NCBI GenBank assembly: GCA_021798435.1
Contig: JAJZGN010000007.1
Location: 1 to 22,320 of the forward strand
DNA from: a bacterium
GTDB lineage: Bacteria > Chloroflexota > Dormibacteria > Aeolococcales > Bog-877
Length of the DNA: 22,320 bases
Direction: 5' to 3'
Made by a program: the position numbers and the translations under genes. Positions 15,619 through 22,320 of this stretch are shown piece by piece. Below the pieces are notes generated by a model. The model had not been told where the DNA came from. It ran no database searches and saw only the letters and a list, made by a program, of their open reading frames with translations. Position 1 is the first letter of the stretch. Every line of letters starts with the position of its first letter.

Positions 15619-15978
15619 TCACCAACTCGCGTCGGTACGGCGGGCGGCGGTACGAAGAGCCTCCAGCACCTGTTCGAGGCGGGAGGAAAGCGCAGGCGCG
15701 GCTCGAATCGTCTCCAATCGCCTGCCGGCCATGACCAGCTCGCAGCTGCTCCCGAGAAGGTGGGGGCGCACCGAGGGACGAGTCGAGCAGGCGAGCAGCG
15801 CCTGACCCGCCGCCTTGTTCAGGGCTCGCGGGGAGAGCTCCCCGGCCACAACCTGGAGCTCCGATCCTCCGGCCCGGAGGCGGAACTGGTACGCGCGGCG
15901 TCCGGCCTTGGCGCAAGACTCGCAGCGTCCATAGGGGTCACCGGCCACCTCGGGGCGGCGCTGGCACACCTTGCACAC
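15619..15978 (-). CDS. Small zinc-ribbon-like protein of unknown function
   Basis: The 119-residue product starts with two CxxC pairs, CKVC (residues 2-5) and CESC (residues 19-22), spaced like a treble-clef or zinc-ribbon knuckle. A basic stretch AGRRAYQFRLRAG and a helical C-terminal half follow. I do not recognise a named family. The GTG start at 15978 follows GGGG closely and keeps both CxxC pairs; a more upstream start in this frame is not evident. The gene lies 49 bases downstream of the MarR gene on the same strand and may be transcribed with it. Its stop faces the clpB stop with only four bases between. High third-position GC and a complete frame support coding, but the function is open. 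Confidence 0.6.
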   Translation of the reverse strand: MCKVCQRRPEVAGDPYGRCESCAKAGRRAYQFRLRAGGSELQVVAGELSPRALNKAAGQALLACSTRPSVRPHLLGSSCELVMAGRRLETIRAAPALSSRLEQVLEALRTAARRTDASW

Positions 15979-16027
15979 ACCCCGAGTCTACCGGCCCATC
16001 TAAAAGAAAGGAGAGGCGAGGAACCCG

Positions 16028-16489
16028 CTACCCGCCGTCGCCCTGGAGGAGCCCCGCCAGCTCCTGAAGGGAGGCGGCCAAGGCCGCCCTCCGGTCGGGG
16101 GGAAGGCCGCGCATCTTCTCCTCCAGCATCTCCGCCCGGGCGCGCCGCAGGCGAGCCAGGAGGCGCGTCCCGCCGGGGCTGACGGCCAGGAGGACAGCGC
16201 GTCGGTCGGCGGGATCCTCCTGGCGGTACACCAAGCCCTCCAGCAAAAGCCGGCGCAGCTTGGGTGTCATGGTCGAGTTGTCCACCCCGAAGTAGTCCGC
16301 CAGCTCGCTCGGCCGGCACGGACCAGTGGCCGCGATCCGGTTGACCACCCAGACGTGCGAGGTGGGCACCGGACACCGGGCGCGGCGGCTCACCTCCATC
16401 TGCACGTCGTGGCGCACGACCCAGTTGGCCAGCGTGGTGAGACCTCCTTCGAGGTCGTCGCGGACCTGGTCGCCGGCAGGGGCGCTCAT
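16028..16489 (-). CDS. MarR-family transcriptional regulator
   Basis: The 153-residue protein is a MarR winged-helix regulator. The recognition region SELADYFGVDNSTMTPKLRR spans about 61-80, followed by LLEGLVYRQ, the wing DPADRRAVLLAVSPGG (92-107) and a C-terminal dimerisation helix. Such proteins usually repress their own operon and release DNA on binding phenolic or other hydrophobic ligands, or on cysteine oxidation; C39 and C58 are present. The ATG at 16489 overlaps the stop of the upstream MFS gene (ATGA), so exporter and regulator are made together. A 7-bp-arm inverted repeat at 18303-18322 in front of the exporter is the obvious candidate operator. A longer in-frame reading begins inside the MFS gene and is not the real start. 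Confidence 0.9.
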   Translation of the reverse strand: MSAPAGDQVRDDLEGGLTTLANWVVRHDVQMEVSRRARCPVPTSHVWVVNRIAATGPCRPSELADYFGVDNSTMTPKLRRLLLEGLVYRQEDPADRRAVLLAVSPGGTRLLARLRRARAEMLEEKMRGLPPDRRAALAASLQELAGLLQGDGG

Positions 16490-18285
16490 CCCTCTCCGCT
16501 CCTCCCCTCCATCTGGGTGAGGCTGGGCGCCGCCGGAGCACCCGGCCTCTCCTTGATCGTTGCCTTGGCAGCGGCCTTGACGCCCTCGGGGGCGAGCTCC
16601 GGATGGACGTACCGTCCGCCACGAAGGGCGCTTGCCAGGGCGGCCAGAACGCAAGCCAGGGCTGCGAAGTCCAGAGCGGCCCTCAGTCCAGACATGAAGG
16701 AGGAGGCGATCAATCGGGGGAAGAACGCCCGCCCGGTGAGGTAGGCGGCGTGGGCCGCGGTCAGGTGCGGGAGGACCGGTCCCAGCAGGGTGGCCACCGG
16801 ATTGAAGCCGAGGAAGGCGGCGAAAAGGCTGCCGACGGCGGGCAGGTGGGCCACCCGAGCGGCAGCCCCAGAGGGAACCCCCTGGGCCACCAGCCCGCTG
16901 TACAGGGCGTGGGGCAGGGAGGCGGAGAGCCCCACGATGATGAGGGTGAAGAAAATCCCGATGGACAGCACGGAGGCGGAGTTCTGGAACGTGGCGGCCA
17001 TCCCCGCCCCCGCCCCCCGCTGCCCGGGAGGGAGGCTGTTCATGATCCCGGCCTGGTTGGGGGAGGCGAACAGGCCGCTGGAGAGCCCGTATATGAAGAG
17101 GAGCGTGGCGAAGGCCGGGTAGCTGAAGTCGGCCGGCAGGAGCTGCATACCCCCGAAGGTGGCGGCCGAGATGAGGACGCCGGCGGTGGCAAAGGTGCGC
17201 GATCCGTAGCGGTCGGAGAGCGCTCCGGCCAGCGGCCCAGCGACCAAGAAGCCGGCCGTGAGCGGCAGCAGGTAGATGCCCGCCCACAGAGGGGTGGAGG
17301 CGAAGCTGTAACCGTGGAGCGGCAGCCAAATCCCTTGCAGCCAGATGATCAGGATGAACATCAGCCCGCCCCGGGCCAGGGCCGCCAGCAGGGCCGCCAG
17401 GTTACCGGCGGCGAAGGCTCGGATTCGGAAGAGTGGCATCCGGAACATCGGCTGGGCCACGCGCGCCTCGACCCAGGTGAAGAGCACGAGAAAAGCCACC
17501 CCGCCGATCAGAGCGGCCAGGACGAGCGGGTTGGACCAGCCCATGGACTGGCCCCGGTAGGGGAGGATCCCGTAGGTGATGCCGACCAAAACCGCGATCA
17601 GCCCGATGGCGAAGGTGGCGTTGCCCCACCAGTCGATGGTGGAGTGCGTTCTCTGTCCGGTGTCCTTGAGCTTGAGGTAGGCCCAGACGGTGCCGAAGAG
17701 GCCGAACGGCACCGAGACCAGGAAGACCAGGTGCCATTCGATGGGACCCAGGATCCCGCCCAGTACCAGTCCGATGAAGGAACCGGCAATCGCCGCCACC
17801 ATGTTGGTCCCCAGGGCCAGTCCGCGCTGGGTGGCCGGGAAGGCGTCGGTCAGGATGGCCGAGGAGTTGGCCCAGAGGAAGGCCCCTCCGATGCCCTGTA
17901 GTACCCGCATGACGATGAGGTAAAGCGCCGCGCCGGGGCCGGTGCCGAAGGTGAGTGACAGGAGGATGGAGAAGAGGGTGAACACCGCAAAGCCGAGGTT
18001 GTACATGCGCACCCGGCCGAACATGTCCCCGATCCTGCCGAGGCTCACCACCAAGACCGCCGTCACCACCATGTAACCCATCAGCATCCAGAGGAAGTAG
18101 GGGGTGTTCCCTGGGGCCAGAGGGTTGAGGTGGATACCCCGGAAGATGTCGGGGAGGGCGATGAGGACGATCGAGGAATTGATGGTCGCCATCAGGATGC
18201 CGAGGGTGGTGTTGGAGAGGGCGATCCACTTGTAGGCGAGGCGGCCGCTGGAGGCGTTGGGGCCCGCCGGGAGGGTAGGGGTCAC
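16486..18285 (-). CDS. MFS multidrug exporter of the DHA2 (EmrB/QacA, 14-helix) type
   Basis: The protein has 599 residues from the chosen start and about 14 membrane helices. The first helix region ALSNTTLGILMATINSSIV is typical of EmrB/QacA proteins. Motif A appears as GRIGDMFGRVRMY after helix 2, and the antiporter motif C region as GSFIGLVLGGILG in helix 5. Transporters of this group export drugs, dyes or aromatic compounds in exchange for protons across the inner membrane. I chose GTG at 18285, five bases after GGAGG (18291-18295). A longer frame starts with TTG at 18321, but that start lies within the operator and -10 region. It is followed by an overlapping MarR gene, a usual arrangement for substrate-induced efflux. 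The real substrate is not evident. Confidence 0.9.
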   Translation of the reverse strand: MTPTLPAGPNASSGRLAYKWIALSNTTLGILMATINSSIVLIALPDIFRGIHLNPLAPGNTPYFLWMLMGYMVVTAVLVVSLGRIGDMFGRVRMYNLGFAVFTLFSILLSLTFGTGPGAALYLIVMRVLQGIGGAFLWANSSAILTDAFPATQRGLALGTNMVAAIAGSFIGLVLGGILGPIEWHLVFLVSVPFGLFGTVWAYLKLKDTGQRTHSTIDWWGNATFAIGLIAVLVGITYGILPYRGQSMGWSNPLVLAALIGGVAFLVLFTWVEARVAQPMFRMPLFRIRAFAAGNLAALLAALARGGLMFILIIWLQGIWLPLHGYSFASTPLWAGIYLLPLTAGFLVAGPLAGALSDRYGSRTFATAGVLISAATFGGMQLLPADFSYPAFATLLFIYGLSSGLFASPNQAGIMNSLPPGQRGAGAGMAATFQNSASVLSIGIFFTLIIVGLSASLPHALYSGLVAQGVPSGAAARVAHLPAVGSLFAAFLGFNPVATLLGPVLPHLTAAHAAYLTGRAFFPRLIASSFMSGLRAALDFAALACVLAALASALRGGRYVHPELAPEGVKAAAKATIKERPGAPAAPSLTQMEGRSGEG

Positions 18286-18302
18286 GGACACCTCCGGTAC
18301 TG

Positions 18303-18322
18303 GTTGGTTGGCACAAACCAAC
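18303..18322. promoter_or_regulatory. MarR-type operator overlapping the exporter promoter
   Basis: GTTGGTT (18303-18309) and its exact complement AACCAAC (18316-18322) are separated by six bases. On the minus strand a -10-like TATAGT (18326-18321) overlaps the outer arm, placing the transcription start inside the repeat, about 30 bases before the MFS start codon. Bound MarR would block RNA polymerase. No good -35 was found. A related repeat lies at 19652-19669. Confidence 0.6.
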
Positions 18323-18424
18323 TATACGGGGTGGGTGCCCGCTCGGAGCGGAGCGGCGGCCCAGCCGAAGGTGGCGGCCAGTGGTGCCGGCCATCCGGCG
18401 GAACCGAATCTCTGCGGCGGCGGT

Positions 18425-18430
18425 TATATT
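18425..18430 (+). promoter_or_regulatory. -10 box for a probable leaderless L,D-transpeptidase mRNA
   Basis: TATATT at 18425-18430 lies seven bases before GTG/ATG at 18435-18440, so transcription should begin at or next to the start codon. No Shine-Dalgarno precedes the start, which fits a leaderless message. A -35 hexamer is not evident. Confidence 0.45.
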
Positions 18431-18437
18431 TGCAGTG

Positions 18438-19604
18438 ATGCCATCTCTGACGGGCTCCGGCCACCGCCTGTGGCGACGGATCGGGCTCAGCGTCGGGGCG
18501 GTGGCGGTGCTGGGGGGGGCCGCGACCGGGATCGCGGCCGCGGCGCGGCCCCTACCACTTGTCAGCCCGGAGCTCTCGGTGACGGTCCCTGTCAGTTCGG
18601 GCACCGTCGCCCCCACCGCGGTCATCGACCTCTCGGTGCGGCACGCTCATCTGGAGTCGGTGTCGGTGCGCACCTCGGCCGGGCTGCTGATCGGGGGGAG
18701 CGTGACCAACGGGACCTGGAAGCCCACCGCGCCGATGCCTTGGGCGACCACCTTTCGGATGGTGGCCACCGCCCGTGGGGGCAGGCCGGCCAAGACCGTG
18801 AGCCGGGTGGCGAGCTGGACCACTCCGGACCAGCCGCTCCCTGCGGGGACCATTGGGATAACGATCTCGCCCAGCCCGGGGCAGCAGGTCGGGATGGGGG
18901 CAACCTGGGTGGTGCAGTTCAGCCAGCCGATCCCGGCCGCCGATCAGCCGCTGGTGCTGCAGCGGCTCTCCGCCGGCGAGTCGCTCACCGATCCTCTGGG
19001 GTGGCACTGGTGGTCGCCGACCGAGGTGGACGGGAGGCCGGAGCAGTTCTGGCCCCTCAACGAGCAGGCCACGCTGACCGTGAACTTGAACGGGTTGGCG
19101 GTCGATGGGGAGCGGCTGGTCAACTCCTCGGTGTCCAGCAGCTTCACGGTGATCAACCAGCACATCGCCAGGATCAGCGCCACGACTCACGAGATGCAGG
19201 TGTACAACGGCACCCAGCTGGTCCGCACCGAACCGGTGAGCCTGGGCCGCCCCGGCTTCCCCACCATCTCCGGGACCCTGGTCGTCCTGTCCAAGACCCC
19301 GGTGGTGTTCATGAACTCTGCGACCATCGGCTACCCCGGCCTCTACGCTCAGAACGTCTACGATGACGTGGCCATCAGCACCGATGGGTACTACATCCAC
19401 ATGGCCAACTGGGACATCTACGACCACGGCCTCTACAACGTCTCCCATGGGTGCGTGGAGCAGAATCCCGGCGACGCTGTGTGGTTCTACAACTGGTCGG
19501 TCCCCGGGGATGTGGTCGTGATCACCGGGACGACCCTCCAGGCCAGCGAGGCCGACGGAGAGGGGGACTGGAACATCCCCTGGTCGGAGTTCCAGCCCGC
19601 CTGA
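18438..19604 (+). CDS. L,D-transpeptidase with Ig-like domains (LdtMt2 type)
   Basis: The 388-residue protein has an N-terminal membrane anchor or signal segment (about 14-37, RRIGLSVGAVAVLGGAATG), two bacterial Ig-like regions (about 45-235) and a YkuD catalytic domain (about 240-365). The catalytic site includes H321 in YYIHMANW and H337-G338-C339 in NVSHGCVEQ, with C339 the nucleophile. The C-terminal GDWNIPW (about 376-382) is a signature of mycobacterial LdtMt2-type enzymes. Such enzymes form 3-3 peptide cross-links in peptidoglycan outside the membrane. After SHGCV the protein has EQ; many Ldts have R[LM] here and the mycobacterial forms have N at this site. I start at ATG 18438 because a -10 box lies directly upstream; GTG 18435 is possible, and starts further upstream would lie before this promoter. 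Confidence 0.9.
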   Translation: MPSLTGSGHRLWRRIGLSVGAVAVLGGAATGIAAAARPLPLVSPELSVTVPVSSGTVAPTAVIDLSVRHAHLESVSVRTSAGLLIGGSVTNGTWKPTAPMPWATTFRMVATARGGRPAKTVSRVASWTTPDQPLPAGTIGITISPSPGQQVGMGATWVVQFSQPIPAADQPLVLQRLSAGESLTDPLGWHWWSPTEVDGRPEQFWPLNEQATLTVNLNGLAVDGERLVNSSVSSSFTVINQHIARISATTHEMQVYNGTQLVRTEPVSLGRPGFPTISGTLVVLSKTPVVFMNSATIGYPGLYAQNVYDDVAISTDGYYIHMANWDIYDHGLYNVSHGCVEQNPGDAVWFYNWSVPGDVVVITGTTLQASEADGEGDWNIPWSEFQPA

Positions 19605-19651
19605 GCGGCCCCACCGCACGGCCCCATCCCGGCGGCGTGATACCATGAATG

Positions 19652-19669
19652 TAGTTGCTGACACAACTA
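19652..19669. promoter_or_regulatory. Inverted repeat, candidate MarR-type operator before the dioxygenase
   Basis: TAGTTG (19652-19657) and its complement CAACTA (19664-19669) are separated by six bases and lie 36 bases before the dioxygenase start. Length, spacing and the GTTG/CAAC content resemble the repeat in front of the MFS-MarR operon. The same regulator could control both, but this is an inference. Confidence 0.5.
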
Positions 19670-19704
19670 GGTTCTGAGTCGCCCCACGCAGCGGAGGAAG
19701 TTGG

Positions 19705-20511
19705 ATGGATGTGAAGAGCGGGTCGGGCGGGGCAGATCGGATGCCGGTCGTGTACCTCAGCCACGGAGCGCCACCACTGGCCGACGATCGCGAGTGGAAG
19801 TCGCAGCTGGCAGCCTGGGCCAAGGCGATGCCGACGCCCCGGGCCATCCTGGTGGTGTCGGCCCACTGGGAGTCGGCGCCGGCGACAGTGGGGGCCACCG
19901 CCACGGTGCCTCTGGTGTATGACTTCTGGGGATTCCCGGAGCGTTACTACCAGGTGCGCTACCCCGCGCCGGGCGCGCCCTGGTTGGCGGAGCGGGTGTC
20001 CGGCCTGCTGGCCACTCCGGGTGAGCCTGTGCGGCACGACCCATCCCGGGGCCTGGACCATGGTGCCTACGTGCCCTTGGTGGAGATGTATCCCCAGGCG
20101 GACGTCCCAGTTCTGCAGCTTTCGCTCCCCACCCTGGACCCCGAGCGGCTGCTGGCCACCGGGGCCCGGCTCGCCCCTCTGCGGGACGAGGGCGTTCTCA
20201 TCATGGGGAGCGGTTTCTTCACCCACAACCTCCAGGCCATGCGCCTGTCGCCAACCCCCGAGGCACCTCCACCATCCTGGTCGGCGGAATTCGACGAGTG
20301 GGGGAGCGAAGCGTTGGCCCGATGGGACCTGGATTCCCTGGCGGACTTCCAGAACAGAGCCCCGGCCGGACATCTGGCCCACCCCAGGACCGAACACTTC
20401 GCCCCCCTTTTCGTAGCCCTGGGGGCGGGGAGTGACGAGGGCGAGGGTCAGCAGACGGTGATCGACGGATTCTGGTATGGCCTCGCCAAGCGGTCGGTGC
20501 AGGTGGGGTGA
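19705..20511 (+). CDS. LigB-family extradiol dioxygenase, DODA/YgiD type
   Basis: The 268-residue protein matches the class III extradiol dioxygenases related to 4,5-DOPA dioxygenase and E. coli YgiD. Conserved segments are VVYLSHGAPP (H20), VVSAHWES (H54), RGLDHGAYVPLVEMYP (H119), IMGSGFFTHNL (H174) and TEHFAPL (H231). The family uses H20, H54 and the last His for Fe(II) or Zn(II), with H174 as acid/base residue. It should open catechol-like rings with O2 in the cytoplasm; the real substrate is unknown and the name DODA need not reflect it. The ATG at 19705 lies after GGAGG (19693-19697) with seven bases between. An inverted repeat of MarR type lies upstream, and the LLM oxidoreductase gene follows after 48 bases on the same strand, probably in one transcript. 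Confidence 0.9.
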   Translation: MDVKSGSGGADRMPVVYLSHGAPPLADDREWKSQLAAWAKAMPTPRAILVVSAHWESAPATVGATATVPLVYDFWGFPERYYQVRYPAPGAPWLAERVSGLLATPGEPVRHDPSRGLDHGAYVPLVEMYPQADVPVLQLSLPTLDPERLLATGARLAPLRDEGVLIMGSGFFTHNLQAMRLSPTPEAPPPSWSAEFDEWGSEALARWDLDSLADFQNRAPAGHLAHPRTEHFAPLFVALGAGSDEGEGQQTVIDGFWYGLAKRSVQVG

Positions 20512-20559
20512 CCCACAAGCCCCCGTACCGGGGCCGAGGACCTTGCCGGAGGTGATCGA

Positions 20560-21504
20560 GTGAGCGGGCCCTTCTTCGGATTCCACATGCCGAACTTCAC
20601 CTTCGAGGGGGTGGCGCCGGCCGGCCTCTTCGCCCACGTCGCCGGCCTCGCCCAGGCGGCGGAAGACGCCGGCTTCGACATGGTTTCGGTGATGGACCAC
20701 TTCTATCAGATCCGGGGAGTGGGGGCTGAGACCGAGCCGATGCTGGAGGCCTACACCACCCTTGGTGCCCTCTCACAGCGCACCAGCAAGGTCCTCTTGG
20801 GGGCGCTGGTGAGCGGAGTCACCTACCGCAACCCGGCCCTTCTGGTTAAGCAGGTCACCACCCTCGATGTGCTCTCTGGGGGGCGGGCCATCCTCGGCCT
20901 GGGGGCCGCCTGGAACGAGGACGAGCACCGCGGCTTCGGATTCGATTTCCCTCGGGTGGGTCGCCGGATGGATCGGCTCGAGGAGGCGCTCCGCATCGCC
21001 CAGTCGATGTTCGCGGAGGAGCGGCCGACCTTCGAAGGGCGCCACTTCCGAATCGATCGAGCGCTCAACGTTCCCCGCCCACTTCAGCCCGGCGGGCCGC
21101 GCATCCTGGTGGGGGGCGGCGGCGAGCAGCGCACCCTCCGGTTGGTGGCTCGCTACGCCGACATCTCCAACTGGTTCGGCGGCCTTGACGCGATGAAGCG
21201 GAAGGGGGAGATCCTGGAGCGGTACTGCCTGGAGGAGGGCCGCGATCCGGCCACGATCCTTCGAACCGCCATGGCCCCCGTCATGATCGCCACCGGCCCC
21301 GAGGCTGCCCGGAGACTGGCGGAGCGTATCCCGGAGGAGAGGCGCAGGCTGGTCGGCCCACCCCTCACGCCCGAGCAGGCGGCCGACAAGCTCAAGTCCT
21401 TCCTGGATGCCGGCATCGCCGGGTTCACCTTCGGCAACCCGAACCTCTTCGACCGGGAGCTGATCCTGGCCGCTGGGGAAGTGAAGAGGCTTCTCTCGGC
21501 CTGA
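20560..21504 (+). CDS. LLM-class flavin/F420-dependent oxidoreductase (Rv1855c-like)
   Basis: The 314-residue protein is a luciferase-like TIM barrel. It shows the N-terminal strand FFGFHMPNF, AEDAGFDMVSVMDHFYQI (near 35-52), the segment YRNPALLVKQVTTLDVLSGGR (about 89-109) and GLGAAWNEDEHRGFGF (about 114-129). This pattern fits the F420-dependent LLM subfamily of actinobacteria (TIGR03560, the Rv1855c group) better than FMN monooxygenases, but the cofactor cannot be proven by eye. It would reduce or oxidise small organic substrates in the cytoplasm. GTG at 20560 follows GGAGG (20548-20552) by seven bases. The position behind the ring-cleaving dioxygenase suggests a shared pathway for aromatic compounds or their products. 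Confidence 0.88.
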   Translation: MSGPFFGFHMPNFTFEGVAPAGLFAHVAGLAQAAEDAGFDMVSVMDHFYQIRGVGAETEPMLEAYTTLGALSQRTSKVLLGALVSGVTYRNPALLVKQVTTLDVLSGGRAILGLGAAWNEDEHRGFGFDFPRVGRRMDRLEEALRIAQSMFAEERPTFEGRHFRIDRALNVPRPLQPGGPRILVGGGGEQRTLRLVARYADISNWFGGLDAMKRKGEILERYCLEEGRDPATILRTAMAPVMIATGPEAARRLAERIPEERRRLVGPPLTPEQAADKLKSFLDAGIAGFTFGNPNLFDRELILAAGEVKRLLSA

Positions 21505-21536
21505 GGACGCGCCTCCCTGGCCCTTCCCCGGGGCGC

Positions 21537-21562
21537 TGGTGTTGTGGTATACATGCACACCA
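21537..21562. promoter_or_regulatory. 26-bp symmetric site, candidate GntR/FCD autoregulatory operator
   Basis: The site reads TGGTGT-N4-GTATAC-N4-ACACCA: outer arms (21537-21542 and 21557-21562) and the core palindrome (21547-21552) share one centre. FCD-type GntR repressors often bind GT/AC-rich palindromes of this sort. It lies 62 bases before the chosen start of the GntR gene and covers an alternative ATG at 21553. Confidence 0.5.
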
Positions 21563-21624
21563 AGTTTCGGGTCGACCTCCCTAGCCATCCGTGGTCGGCC
21601 CGTCCATTCCAGGGAGTGGACCCA

Positions 21625-22320
21625 GTGAGCATCCGACGTCCCGACTTCTGGTTGGAGAGCCCTCAGGTGCGGCGGGAGTCCGCCGCCCAGGTGGTGTACC
21701 GGCTGCTCCGCGAGGCGATGATCAATCACGACCTCGCCCCTTCGAGCCGGCTCCACGAGCCCGAGCTCGCGATCCACCTCTCGGTGAGCCGGACCCCGGT
21801 GCGCGAGGCCTTGCGGGCCCTCGAGGCGGACGGGTTTGTGAAGCGTCTGCCCAACGGTGGGCTGATGGTGGCTGAGGTGGACGCGCGCGATGTGGCGGAG
21901 CTGTACGAGGTGCGCCGGGCTCTCGAGGGGCTGGCGGCCAACCAGGCGGCGCGGCGGGCCACGATGCACGATGCCCGGGAGCTGGTGTCGATACTGGACC
22001 AGGCTGACCGCCGCTCAGATGAGCCGACCGCGCTGCGGGAGCTGGGGGAGCGGTTCCACCGCCGGATAGCGGAGGTGGCCGACAACCGTAGGGCCGCAGA
22101 GCTGCTGGACAAGCTCCACGACCACATAGTTCGTTACCGACTGGCGACCGCGGTGGAGAGCCGCGAGCGTCAGGATGGGGCCCGTCGGGAGCACCGGCGC
22201 GTCGCCGAAGCCATCATGGACGGCAACCCGGCGGCGGCGGAGCGGGCGATGGCGGTCCACGTGCGCCGTGAGAGCGCCTACCTGGTGGCCGCCCTGTCGC
22301 CGGAGATCGCAGCCGGCGCC
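21625..22320 (+). CDS. GntR-family regulator, FCD subfamily (3' end outside the window)
   Basis: The reading frame stays open to the window edge and gives 232 residues. An N-terminal GntR winged helix (about 15-85) contains ELAIHLSVSRTPVREALRAL (47-66), the standard recognition-helix motif, and a wing with NGGLMVAEV. The FCD ligand domain follows, with YEVRRALEGLAANQAARRA (94-112), RFHRRIAEVADN (143-154), REHRRVAEAIMDGN (188-201) and AVHVRRES (210-217). H145, H190 and H212 are likely metal or ligand residues of the FCD pocket. Such proteins sense small organic acids and mostly repress catabolic genes. GTG at 21625 follows AGGGAG by eight bases; an in-frame ATG at 21553 lies inside the probable operator. 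It may control the neighbouring LLM/dioxygenase genes or genes to the right of the window. Confidence 0.88.
   Translation, partial: MSIRRPDFWLESPQVRRESAAQVVYRLLREAMINHDLAPSSRLHEPELAIHLSVSRTPVREALRALEADGFVKRLPNGGLMVAEVDARDVAELYEVRRALEGLAANQAARRATMHDARELVSILDQADRRSDEPTALRELGERFHRRIAEVADNRRAAELLDKLHDHIVRYRLATAVESRERQDGARREHRRVAEAIMDGNPAAAERAMAVHVRRESAYLVAALSPEIAAGA

Noticed and set aside
16603..17901. Long plus-strand open frame opposite the MFS gene
   Set aside because: The composition (Gly, Glu, Gln, Arg-rich) mirrors the antisense of a membrane protein; no domain and no start signals.
18552..19904. Long minus-strand open frame opposite the L,D-transpeptidase and dioxygenase
   Set aside because: It covers two recognised genes and their intergenic region, with no motif of its own.

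Overview
The window is high-GC bacterial DNA, densely packed with genes and using GTG and TTG starts freely. It has no rRNA, tRNA, CRISPR array or insertion sequence that I can see. An LdtMt2-type L,D-transpeptidase, an LLM-class F420-type oxidoreductase and a very GC-rich third codon position suggest an actinobacterium or a related high-GC terrestrial lineage such as Dormibacterota or Chloroflexota. This placement is an inference; no rRNA gene is present to settle it.

Left part (1-12,903): a tryptophanase gene (minus strand) lies divergent from a long plus-strand operon. Seven genes encode a complex I / group 4 hydrogenase-related membrane complex in the order hyfC-hyfE-hyfF-hyfG-hyfH-hyfI-hyfB. 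The large subunit has lost both cysteine pairs that bind the NiFe centre, so the complex looks like an energy-converting hydrogenase-related (Ehr) complex, not a hydrogenase. The ferredoxin-like subunit keeps ligands for exactly one [4Fe-4S] cluster. The small subunit keeps all four ligands of the terminal N2-type cluster, and both antiporter-like subunits keep their charged channel residues. Two different MutS-family ATPases without mismatch-recognition domains are joined to the 3' end by 4-base start/stop overlaps. A decayed MarR-like gene, whose start overlaps the last MutS-like stop, appears to be a former tenth member. The combination of an Ehr complex with paired MutS-like ATPases is the best candidate for an undescribed system here.

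Middle part (12,913-18,322): clpB (plus) converges on a small zinc-ribbon protein gene (minus). Upstream of that, also on the minus strand, is a two-gene operon of a 14-helix MFS exporter and a MarR repressor. A 7-bp-arm inverted repeat overlaps the probable -10 of this operon.

Right part (18,425-22,320): an L,D-transpeptidase, probably made from a leaderless mRNA, is followed by a LigB/DODA-type extradiol dioxygenase and an LLM-class flavin oxidoreductase. A second MarR-like inverted repeat lies in front of the dioxygenase. The window ends inside a GntR/FCD regulator gene that has a 26-bp symmetric site in its promoter region. The right part looks like aromatic or quinone catabolism or detoxification with local repressors.
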